Assembly (NCBI GenBank): GCA_026395035.1
Contig: JAPLZN010000069.1
Coordinates: forward strand, 1-10,191
Length of the DNA stretch: 10,191 nt
Direction of reading: 5' to 3'
Source of the DNA: Candidatus Vogelbacteria bacterium
Lineage (GTDB): Bacteria > Patescibacteriota > Minisyncoccia > Phycocordibacterales > XYD1-FULL-46-19
Positions 4,967 to 10,191 of the stretch are shown piece after piece. The notes under the pieces are model-generated. The model saw only the letters and a list, made by a program, of their open reading frames with translations. It did not search any database and was not told where the DNA came from. Position 1 is the stretch's first letter, and each line of letters begins with the position of its first letter. Both the position numbers and the translations under genes were made by a program.

Positions 4967-7270
4967 ATGCGCCGAAAGCACTCATTCATCTCATTTATCT
5001 TCGCTTTCGTTTTAGCCGTCTCTCTCGGGTTGGGAACGGCTCATTTATTGATCACGGCCACTTCCGGTTTTTTTTCGGTGGCGACGGAGAAAAGTTTGGC
5101 TTGGACCAAGCTGGCGGTAGCCGAGGTCAGACAGATCGAGTTACCCTCATTTAAATTGCCGAAATTCGAGTGGCCGAGTTTTTCGTCCTACGGTGAATAT
5201 CAGTCGGCGGCGGTGAGTTTGGTGGTGGCTTTGCCGCCGCCAAAAACTCGCTATATCGAAGCCGAGCGTTTGGAAGTTCCCGCCAGCGGGAAATTCATTA
5301 CCGCAGACCTGAAAGAAATGGCCGTTACTTTATATCAAGATGGCCGGGAAATAAAAACCATGCCGATTTTGACGATTGGCAAGTCGGGTACCGCCTGGGA
5401 GACGCCGCGCGGTTCTTATGCCATCGAAACGCGGGAGCGCACTCATTTTTCGACAATCGGCAGTGTTTATATGCCCTATAGCATGCAATTTAACGGCAAT
5501 TATTTTATTCACGGGGAAACTTATTACCCCGGCGGGGCGCCGGTGTCGGCCACTTTTTCCGGCGGGTGCATCAAGCTGAAAACAGTCGATGCTAAAGCGA
5601 TCTACGATTTTGCGCCGATCGGCACACCGGTCTTTGTTAGTGGGGGTGAAACGGCGGACAGCACGGCGGTGAGACCGAATTTGGCTTTGCCGGATATTCC
5701 CGTTGAAGCCGCTTATCTGATTGCCGATCTCCGGACTGGGGAAGTTCTGGCCGAACGGCAGGCGGTAGAGGAAAAAGGGATCGGCACACTCTCGCGATTG
5801 ATGACTGCTCTCGTTACTTTGGATTCCATTAATTTTTTCCGGGAGACGGCGGTTAGAACGAACGGTGCTTCGTTGCCGGCCGCGACAATTCTGTTTCCTG
5901 GTGAAAAAATTCAAATCAAAGAGTTGCTCTATCCACTGATTTTTGGTGATCAGGGCGCAGCGGCGGAAACAATTGCCGGGATGATCGGCCGGGAAGAATT
6001 TGTTAAAAGAATGAATACACGAGCGTCTTCCGTTTCCCTGAAAAACACGGAATTCACCGATCCGGCCGGGAAATTGACGGGGAATAACAGCTCGGCGGAA
6101 GATCTTTTCCGGCTTGCCCGCCACCTCTATTTTTTTAAGCAGTATCTTTGGGAATTGAGCGCTAAACCGGAAGTTCGTTCCGGAGTGCATCGCTGGGTAA
6201 ACCAGAATGGTCTCTCTGGAATGAGCGGCTTTGCCGGCGGGATCACGGGCCAGACCGAGACGGGGGAAGGGGGCATCTTAATCCAAAAGAACAATGGTCG
6301 TATTTTAATTCTCGTCGCTCTTGATTCGAAAAATGCGGTCGGCGACCTCAAGACGCTTTCCGACTATGTAAAGCAAAATGTGGTAAGTGTTCGCGCCGAA
6401 GGATCGCCAGTTTCGGCGGAGGGTACGACGACAATGTCATTTGTCGGTGACATCATGCTTGATCGCGGGGTTGAACAGGCGGTGAAGGCGAAGGGCGGAG
6501 GCGATTTCTCTTGGGCTTTTGCCGACCTGACCAAATTAAAGGCTGATATTGTGTTTGGTAATTTGGAGGGGTCGGTTTCCGATCGGGGCAATGATTTGGG
6601 CAATGCTTATTCTTTCCGCCATGATCCGGCGGTCATCCCCGCTCTTAAAAAAGCCGGTTTTAGCGTTTTATCGGTCGCCAACAATCACGCCGGCGACTGG
6701 AGTGCCGAGGCCTTTACCGATTCCCTGTCGCGTCTTTCGGGAGCCGGTTTCGGTTTGGCTGGCGGCGGAACGAATTTCTCGGCGGCCGGGGAGCCGTACA
6801 TAATATCTCGTAACGGCGTTAAATTCGGCTGGCTCGGTTTTTCCGATGTCGGACCGAATTGGCTGGCGGCCGGTAGTACGACCGCCGGTATTCTGCTGGC
6901 TTCCGATCCACGCGCGCCGGAATTGATCGCGGCGGCGGCGAAAAAATGCGATGTGCTCTTGGTTTCGTATCATTTCGGCGAAGAGTATGCCAAAGCGCCG
7001 AATTGGCGGCAAAAACAATTAGCAAAAATGGCGATTGATAACGGGGCCAAGGTGGTGATTGGTCATCATCCGCATGTGATTCAGCCGATCGAGAAATATA
7101 AGGACGGAGTGATTATGTACAGTTTGGGTAATTTTATCTTTGATCAGTATTTTTCGACCAGCACCATGAACGGTTTGGCGGTGAAGCTTACTTTTAACGG
7201 TAAAAACATTTCTAAAATAGAAAAATTCACGGCGCATACGGATTGGAATTTTAGGGTGAGAGTGGAGTAG
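4967..7270 (+). CDS. L,D-transpeptidase / inactive carboxypeptidase-like / CapA fusion protein
   Basis: This 767-residue envelope protein has an N-terminal membrane anchor or signal (8-30). Residues about 112-225 are a YkuD L,D-transpeptidase, which forms peptidoglycan cross-links through a cysteine; the motif is complete with H182-G183 and SGGCIK (198-203, catalytic C201). Residues about 243-460 resemble a D-Ala-D-Ala carboxypeptidase (peptidase S11), but all three catalytic motifs are altered: SxxK is TLSR (274-277), SxN is GDQ (327-329) and KTG is ITG (426-428). Residues about 488-755 are a CapA/PgsA-type metallophosphatase-fold domain with GDIML (D495), NLEG (532-535), NNH (572-574), H669 in YHFGEEY, GHHPH (699-703) and YSLGNFIFDQ. 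The start ATG overlaps the end of the upstream gene except for one base, so translation is probably coupled. I infer a cell-wall remodelling role in which the middle domain binds rather than cuts peptide stems. Confidence 0.88.
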   Translation: MRRKHSFISFIFAFVLAVSLGLGTAHLLITATSGFFSVATEKSLAWTKLAVAEVRQIELPSFKLPKFEWPSFSSYGEYQSAAVSLVVALPPPKTRYIEAERLEVPASGKFITADLKEMAVTLYQDGREIKTMPILTIGKSGTAWETPRGSYAIETRERTHFSTIGSVYMPYSMQFNGNYFIHGETYYPGGAPVSATFSGGCIKLKTVDAKAIYDFAPIGTPVFVSGGETADSTAVRPNLALPDIPVEAAYLIADLRTGEVLAERQAVEEKGIGTLSRLMTALVTLDSINFFRETAVRTNGASLPAATILFPGEKIQIKELLYPLIFGDQGAAAETIAGMIGREEFVKRMNTRASSVSLKNTEFTDPAGKLTGNNSSAEDLFRLARHLYFFKQYLWELSAKPEVRSGVHRWVNQNGLSGMSGFAGGITGQTETGEGGILIQKNNGRILILVALDSKNAVGDLKTLSDYVKQNVVSVRAEGSPVSAEGTTTMSFVGDIMLDRGVEQAVKAKGGGDFSWAFADLTKLKADIVFGNLEGSVSDRGNDLGNAYSFRHDPAVIPALKKAGFSVLSVANNHAGDWSAEAFTDSLSRLSGAGFGLAGGGTNFSAAGEPYIISRNGVKFGWLGFSDVGPNWLAAGSTTAGILLASDPRAPELIAAAAKKCDVLLVSYHFGEEYAKAPNWRQKQLAKMAIDNGAKVVIGHHPHVIQPIEKYKDGVIMYSLGNFIFDQYFSTSTMNGLAVKLTFNGKNISKIEKFTAHTDWNFRVRVE

Positions 7271-7447
7271 CGAAGCGCGCATGTCCTTCGGCGAGCACAC
7301 ATAATTCCCTGCTGGGAATTTGTTCACTCTCAGCGCCTTCGCGCTTCCGAGAGTCTCGCCGAAGGACATGCGCGCTTCGCTTTACCACTCTTTGGGGGGG
7401 GTGGTAGCTGAAAGGGCGCTCCGCGTCTATATATGTGCCCGTCGGGC
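7269..7447 (+). repeat. Nested inverted-repeat element, copy 2
   Basis: Perfect 27-base outer arms (7269-7295 and 7355-7381) enclose two hairpins. One is AATTCCC-TGCT-GGGAATT (7303-7320). The other is ACTCTC (7326-7331) with GAGAGT (7349-7354), which holds AGCGC-CTTC-GCGCT (7332-7345). The left arm begins inside the stop codon of the upstream gene. The tail at 7394-7439 (eight Gs, TGGTAGCTGAAAGGGCGC ... GCGTCTATATATG) matches copy 1, and a GCCC-GTC-GGGC hairpin (7437-7447) follows. Compared with 1675-1942, the shared flanks (CTTCGGCGAGCAC against CTCCGGCGGGCAC) and CTGCTG loop are conserved while stem bases differ in pairs. It may also end transcription of the operon, though no T-run follows the big stem. 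Confidence 0.75.
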
Positions 7448-7455
7448 CGGGCTTT

Positions 7456-7677
7456 TGATAAAGGAATAGCCAAACGATTTAGGTCGTTTGGCTATGGACT
7501 GGCCCCAGGAGATATACGAGCCAATGATCAGTTAACACTTTTCTCCTTTTACCCCTAATCCAAGCAGGGAGAGATGCTCGTCCTCCCTCTCGGAGATTGC
7601 CCGAAATTTCGGTTTTTTTGCGATTCTATGTGCACATAGAGAGCACCGCTGGGATTCTAGGTTCGAGATGGGAGGAC
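7456..7677 (-). ncRNA. Candidate minus-strand structured RNA
   Basis: Read on the minus strand, GTCCTCCC-A-TCTCG (7677 down to 7664) pairs with CGAGA-GGGAGGAC (7592 down to 7580), 13 pairs with one bulged base. This closes a domain that holds the palindromes CTATGTGCACATAG (7626-7639) and CCGAAATTTCGG (7601-7612). Further on, AGGAGA/TCTCCT can pair. A perfect 12-bp stem with 6-base loop (7466-7477 with 7484-7495) followed by TCCTTTATC could end the RNA. A promoter facing the same way lies just upstream (7684-7718). I do not recognise the family. The opposite strand is possible, because a T7 run follows CCGAAATTTCGG at 7613-7619, but no + promoter is clear. Confidence 0.4.
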
Positions 7678-7683
7678 CAGTCT

Positions 7684-7718
7684 GTTATAACTATCAAGTA
7701 TTTTGCATAATTAGTCAA
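7684..7718 (-). promoter_or_regulatory. Minus-strand promoter for the candidate RNA
   Basis: On the minus strand TTGACT (7718-7713) is followed after 17 bases by GATAGT (7695-7690); a second -10-like box, TATAAC, lies at 7689-7684. The latter would place the start at about 7677, the first base of the long stem. It overlaps the divergent promoter of the gene at 7737, so the two could compete. Confidence 0.4.
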
Positions 7719-7730
7719 ATTTGCTAAGCT
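7703..7730 (+). promoter_or_regulatory. Promoter of the dus gene, probably leaderless
   Basis: TTGCAT (7703-7708), 16-base spacer, then an extended -10 with TG at 7722-7723 and TAAGCT at 7725-7730. Exactly six bases separate the hexamer from the ATG at 7737, and no Shine-Dalgarno site is present. Confidence 0.5.
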
Positions 7731-7736
7731 ACTCAA

Positions 7737-8735
7737 ATGACGAATTTTTGGCAAAAATTGAAACGGCCGTTTATGATGCTGGCGCCGATGTATGATGTGA
7801 CTGACGAGGCGTTTCGGCAGATGTTTGTTAAGTATGGCAAGCCGGATGTATTTTTTACGGAATTTGTGTCGGTGGACGGCTTATTGAGCGACGCGGGCCG
7901 ACCGAAGCTGTTGCGTGAACTATATTTCAATAAGAATGAACACCCGATTGTGGCGCAGGTTTTTGGCAGTGATCCAGCTAAATTTCGGGAAGTGGCCAAA
8001 CTTATCGCCGAACTTGGCTTTGACGGACTAGATATCAATATGGGCTGTCCGGACAAGGCGGTGATTAAACAGGGCGCCGGTTCGGCTTTGATTCGGAAAC
8101 CGGAATTAGCCAAAAAAATAATTTTGGCGGCCAAAGAAGGAGCGGGCAGGATGTCTGTTTCAGTAAAAACGCGAATTGGGTACTCTAAAATCGAAGAAAT
8201 GGAAACCTGGCTTACGGCCATTTTGGAAGCGGAGCCGGCGATGCTCACGGTTCATTTGAGGACAATGAAAGAAATGTCCAAGGTGCCGACGCACTGGGAA
8301 CTGGCGGAGAAGGTGGCAGAACTTGGTAAAAAATTTGGCGTGCCGGTCGCGGGTAATGGTGATGTAAAAAGTTTAACCGAAGCGCGGGAGAAAGCGGCCA
8401 AATATAACCTGGACGGAGTAATGATTGGTCGGGGAGCGTTTGGTAACCCGGCGTTCTTCGCTGGTCGGGAAATGTCTCGTGAAGAAAAATTATTGGCGCT
8501 CGTAGAACATACTAACTTGTTTGAACAATTATATCGCCCAGGAAAAATGAACGATAAATTGTTTGCTGGGCATACCAAGAATTTTGCGGTGCTGAAAAAA
8601 CATTTCAAGGCTTATGTTGCCGGCTGGTCAGGTGCGACCGCTTTACGGGCCAAACTGATGGAAGCGGAAACGGCAGGGGAGGTCGATCGAATAATTAATC
8701 AGTATCTGGCCGGAAAAGAGGAAAAACGATCTTAA
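7737..8735 (+). CDS. dus: tRNA-dihydrouridine synthase
   Basis: This 332-residue FMN enzyme reduces specific uridines in the D-loop of tRNA to dihydrouridine using NAD(P)H. The N-terminal TIM barrel begins with the FMN-binding MLAPMYDVTDEAFR. It contains the family signature DINMGCPDKAVIKQGAGSAL, with catalytic C104, and the flavin/tRNA residues K144 (SVKTRIGY) and H173 (LTVHLRT). The phosphate-binding glycines are in VAGNGDV and GVMIGRGAFGNP. The C-terminal 90 residues form the helical tRNA-binding domain (HTKNFAVLKKHFKAYVAGWSGATALR). Length and motif order are normal. It stands alone between two palindromic regions. The start is supported by the extended -10 box six bases upstream. The subfamily (DusA, B or C) cannot be settled here; the overall pattern is closest to DusB-type proteins. 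Confidence 0.95.
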   Translation: MTNFWQKLKRPFMMLAPMYDVTDEAFRQMFVKYGKPDVFFTEFVSVDGLLSDAGRPKLLRELYFNKNEHPIVAQVFGSDPAKFREVAKLIAELGFDGLDINMGCPDKAVIKQGAGSALIRKPELAKKIILAAKEGAGRMSVSVKTRIGYSKIEEMETWLTAILEAEPAMLTVHLRTMKEMSKVPTHWELAEKVAELGKKFGVPVAGNGDVKSLTEAREKAAKYNLDGVMIGRGAFGNPAFFAGREMSREEKLLALVEHTNLFEQLYRPGKMNDKLFAGHTKNFAVLKKHFKAYVAGWSGATALRAKLMEAETAGEVDRIINQYLAGKEEKRS

Positions 8736-8743
8736 CCTAAATC

Positions 8744-8795
8744 GCCTAAACCTTCCGACTATTGTCCACGTGGACAATAGTCGGAAGGTTTAGGC
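8744..8795. repeat. Perfect 52-bp palindrome between dus and pyrB
   Basis: Arms of 26 bases (8744-8769 and 8770-8795) are exactly complementary with no spacer. The arms begin GCCTAAACC and the centre is TCCACGTGGA. It starts 8 bases after the dus stop and ends directly before the candidate -35 box of pyrB (TTGGAC at 8796). It is not followed by a T-run on the + strand (TTGGACTTTGG), nor on the minus strand (GATTTAGG), so it is not a standard terminator. An operator, a cruciform-forming site, or a hairpin that protects mRNA 3' ends are possible. Confidence 0.85.
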
Positions 8796-8824
8796 TTGGA
8801 CTTTGGACGGTTTTGGGTTAGGAT
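8796..8824 (+). promoter_or_regulatory. Promoter of pyrB
   Basis: TTGGAC (8796-8801), 17-base spacer, TAGGAT (8819-8824). This gives a leader of about 40 bases, consistent with the strong ribosome binding site at 8858. The -35 box abuts the 52-bp palindrome, so a dimeric protein bound there could block or aid polymerase. No PyrR-type leader hairpin is evident. Confidence 0.5.
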
Positions 8825-8857
8825 AGCCCCAGATTAGGTTCCTCGAATTCTTCGAAA

Positions 8858-8864
8858 GGGAGGT
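8858..8864 (+). promoter_or_regulatory. Strong Shine-Dalgarno site of pyrB
   Basis: GGGAGGT lies seven bases before the ATG at 8872 and fixes the start. It is the only strong ribosome binding site in the window, which shows that the organism keeps normal anti-Shine-Dalgarno initiation alongside the apparently leaderless genes. Confidence 0.85.
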
Positions 8865-8871
8865 AAAAAAT

Positions 8872-9810
8872 ATGCCTAATTTTCGGCATATCGTAAGGAC
8901 CCAGGATTTTGACTTGGACTGGCTTCGTCGTTTATATGGTCAGGCGACGCGCGCCGAGGAGGCGGTCGAGACGGGCATTGCCTCGTCGATGTATGCCTTA
9001 ACCAGCAAAATGATGATCACCCTATTCTACCAGCCGTCCACGCGTACGCGTTTCTCGTTTGAAACGGCGATGCGACGGATGGGAGGTATGGTCACTTCGA
9101 CCGAAAATGCCCGCGATTTTTCTTCGGCGGCCAAAGGCGAAACGCCGGAGGACACAATTCGCGTCGTGGCCGGCTATGGCGACCTGGTGGTCGTGCGTCA
9201 CTACGAGGAAGGAATCGCGGCGCGCATGGCTGGAATGGATGTCGTACCGGTCATCAATGCCGGTGACGGACCGGGCCAACATCCGACCCAAGCTCTGCTT
9301 GATCTCTGGACGATTAAGAAAGAGCGGGGTCATTTGGATGGGTTGACGGTTGCTCTGATGGGCGACCTGAAATACGGTCGGACCATTCATTCGCTCATTT
9401 ACTTGCTGGCCAAGTATAAGCCGAAGATGGTCTACCTTATATCTCCGCCCGAATTGGCTCTACCAACCGACATTGTCGACTACTTGAATCGGCACCAGGT
9501 GCCGTTTCAGCCGGTGGACGATGTCAGATCCATCGCCGACATGGTTGATGTACTCTACCAAACGCGAGTGCAGAAAGAGTATTTCGGGAGTGACGCGGAT
9601 TACTTTCGCGTGGCCAGTCGGCAGATCGTGGACGACAGCATCATGCGTCTTCTGTCGGATACGGCGATTGTCATGCATCCCTTACCGCGGGTTGGCGAGA
9701 TTGATCCGGCCGTGGACAGCGATCCGCGCGCGGCCTATTTCCGCCAGGCGCACAACGGTCTCTTCGTGCGGATAGCGCTCGTTGACTGGATCTTTGGTGG
9801 TTGGGATTGA
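8872..9810 (+). CDS. pyrB: Aspartate carbamoyltransferase catalytic subunit
   Basis: This 312-residue enzyme condenses carbamoyl phosphate and aspartate to N-carbamoyl-aspartate, the second step of pyrimidine synthesis, in the cytoplasm. The carbamoyl-phosphate motif is FYQPSTRTRFSFE with S56-T-R-T-R60. The 80s-loop lysine that reaches into the neighbouring active site is K88 in AAKGETPEDTI. HPTQALLDL (137-145) and HPLPR (269-273) are intact, and the end DPRAAYFRQAHNGLFVRIAL is typical of ATCase rather than ornithine carbamoyltransferase. The 240s aspartate loop appears as YQTRVQKEYF. No pyrI regulatory gene or other pyrimidine gene is adjacent, so it may work as an unregulated trimer. It has its own promoter, a strong ribosome site and a terminator. 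The TGA stop at normal family length argues against UGA recoding. Confidence 0.97.
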   Translation: MPNFRHIVRTQDFDLDWLRRLYGQATRAEEAVETGIASSMYALTSKMMITLFYQPSTRTRFSFETAMRRMGGMVTSTENARDFSSAAKGETPEDTIRVVAGYGDLVVVRHYEEGIAARMAGMDVVPVINAGDGPGQHPTQALLDLWTIKKERGHLDGLTVALMGDLKYGRTIHSLIYLLAKYKPKMVYLISPPELALPTDIVDYLNRHQVPFQPVDDVRSIADMVDVLYQTRVQKEYFGSDADYFRVASRQIVDDSIMRLLSDTAIVMHPLPRVGEIDPAVDSDPRAAYFRQAHNGLFVRIALVDWIFGGWD

Positions 9811-9833
9811 GTTTTTTGGCTTGGTTTTTTCTT

Positions 9834-9868
9834 CGGGGCGGACGCTTTGGCGGCCGCCCCGCTTTTTT
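9834..9868 (+). terminator. Rho-independent terminator after pyrB
   Basis: CGGGGCGG (9834-9841) pairs perfectly with CCGCCCCG (9854-9861) around a 12-base loop, and six Ts follow at 9863-9868. It is a strong terminator 24 bases after pyrB. The next gene's promoter overlaps it. Confidence 0.9.
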
Positions 9869-9876
9869 GTTACAAT
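9847..9876 (+). promoter_or_regulatory. dnaX promoter embedded in the pyrB terminator, probably leaderless
   Basis: An extended -10, TG at 9868-9869 and TACAAT at 9871-9876, lies exactly six bases before the ATG at 9883. The best -35 candidate, TTGGCG (9847-9852, 18-base spacer), falls in the loop of the pyrB terminator hairpin. No Shine-Dalgarno site is present. Confidence 0.5.
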
Positions 9877-9882
9877 AGTGGT

Positions 9883-10191
9883 ATGTCCGAACTCGTCTTA
9901 TATCGCAAATATCGCCCGGGCAAATGGGCCGAAGTGATCGGCCAGGATCAGGTGGTGGAAGTCTTGGCCAACAGCATCAAGCTTGGCCATGTTGCCCATG
10001 CCTACCTTTTTCACGGCTCGCGCGGGACCGGCAAGACCAGCGTCGCGCGTATTTTTGCCGAAGCGGTCGGCACCAAACCGAATGATCTCTACGAGATTGA
10101 TGCGGCCTCGTCGCGTGGTATCGACGAGATCCGCGAATTGCGTGAGGCCGTCCGGTCGTTGCCGTTTCAATCCGAGTACAAGGTCTATATC
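9883..10191 (+). CDS. dnaX: DNA polymerase III subunit gamma/tau, N-terminal part (cut by window edge)
   Basis: This is the first 103 residues of DnaX, the clamp-loader ATPase that loads the sliding clamp during replication. It starts with the family hallmark LYRKYRPGKWAEVIGQDQVVEVLANSI, then HAYLFHGSRGTGKTSVARIFA with Walker A at 45-52 (K51, T52). The conserved DLYEIDAASSRGIDEIRELREAV and the approach to Walker B (SEYKVYI) follow, where the window ends. In most bacterial DnaX proteins a zinc-binding insert with four cysteines sits between the Walker A helix and EIDAAS. Here AVGTKPN leads straight into DLYEIDAAS and no cysteine is present. The rest of the protein, including Walker B and any tau part, is outside the window. 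Confidence 0.95.
   Translation, partial: MSELVLYRKYRPGKWAEVIGQDQVVEVLANSIKLGHVAHAYLFHGSRGTGKTSVARIFAEAVGTKPNDLYEIDAASSRGIDEIRELREAVRSLPFQSEYKVYI

Noticed and set aside
5330..6190. A 286-residue minus-strand frame
   Set aside because: It is the reverse shadow of the transpeptidase fusion gene, whose domains are clear; the minus frame has no recognisable motif.
7479..7538. A 19-codon minus-strand frame starting GTG after AAAGGAG and ending in a hairpin loop
   Set aside because: The Shine-Dalgarno spacing is very short, the peptide is unremarkable, and the region is better explained as structured RNA. A leader peptide is not excluded.
7601..7619. CCGAAATTTCGG followed by seven Ts as a + strand terminator
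   Set aside because: The stem is only four pairs with a four-base loop, and it lies inside the larger fold read on the minus strand; I could not choose it over that fold.
7630..7677. Minus-strand resemblance to 5S rRNA (CCCATCTCGAAC ... CCAGCG)
   Set aside because: The match is short, the rest of the 5S pattern (GGAAGTTAAG, GATGGTA, GAGAGTAGG) and the rRNA operon context are missing.
1..10191. CRISPR array, transposase gene or tRNA genes
   Set aside because: No regularly spaced direct repeats, no DDE or serine/tyrosine recombinase motifs and no complete tRNA cloverleaf were seen.

Overview
The window looks like a chromosomal fragment of a small-genome, probably host-dependent bacterium of the Candidate Phyla Radiation (Patescibacteria, Parcubacteria-like). 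This is inferred from gene content and style: compact housekeeping genes, a membrane-anchored Clp-type ATPase, an FtsQ-like protein outside any division cluster, a large multi-domain L,D-transpeptidase/CapA fusion, and few Shine-Dalgarno sites. All genes are on the + strand. The standard bacterial code fits: pyrB ends with TGA at its normal family length, so UGA is not recoded.

Layout: (1) 1-577, 3' part of serS. (2) 659-1561, ftsQ-like gene behind a TATAAT box six bases before its ATG. (3) 1562-2283, a 720-bp region without a credible protein gene. It holds two hairpin repeats of the type scattered through many genomes, a long nested inverted-repeat element, and a candidate structured RNA ending in a rho-independent terminator. 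(4) 2284-7270, a probable envelope operon: a small membrane protein, a membrane-anchored ClpC-like unfoldase with a collapsed first AAA domain, and a 767-residue protein joining a YkuD L,D-transpeptidase, an apparently dead D,D-carboxypeptidase-like domain and a CapA-type phosphoesterase-like domain. (5) 7269-7736, a second copy of the nested inverted-repeat element, then a candidate minus-strand structured RNA whose promoter is divergent from that of the next gene. (6) 7737-8735, tRNA-dihydrouridine synthase. (7) 8744-8795, a perfect 52-bp palindrome. (8) 8872-9810, pyrB, the only gene with a strong Shine-Dalgarno site. (9) 9834-9868, terminator. (10) 9883-10191, the start of dnaX, which lacks the usual zinc-binding insert.

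The parts most worth a second look are the paired inverted-repeat elements, whose stems differ by compensatory changes; the transpeptidase/pseudo-carboxypeptidase/CapA fusion beside a ClpC-like ATPase that seems unable to bind ClpP; two candidate structured RNAs; and identical -10-to-ATG spacing at three genes, which suggests leaderless mRNAs. All calls come from reading the sequence. No database search was run.
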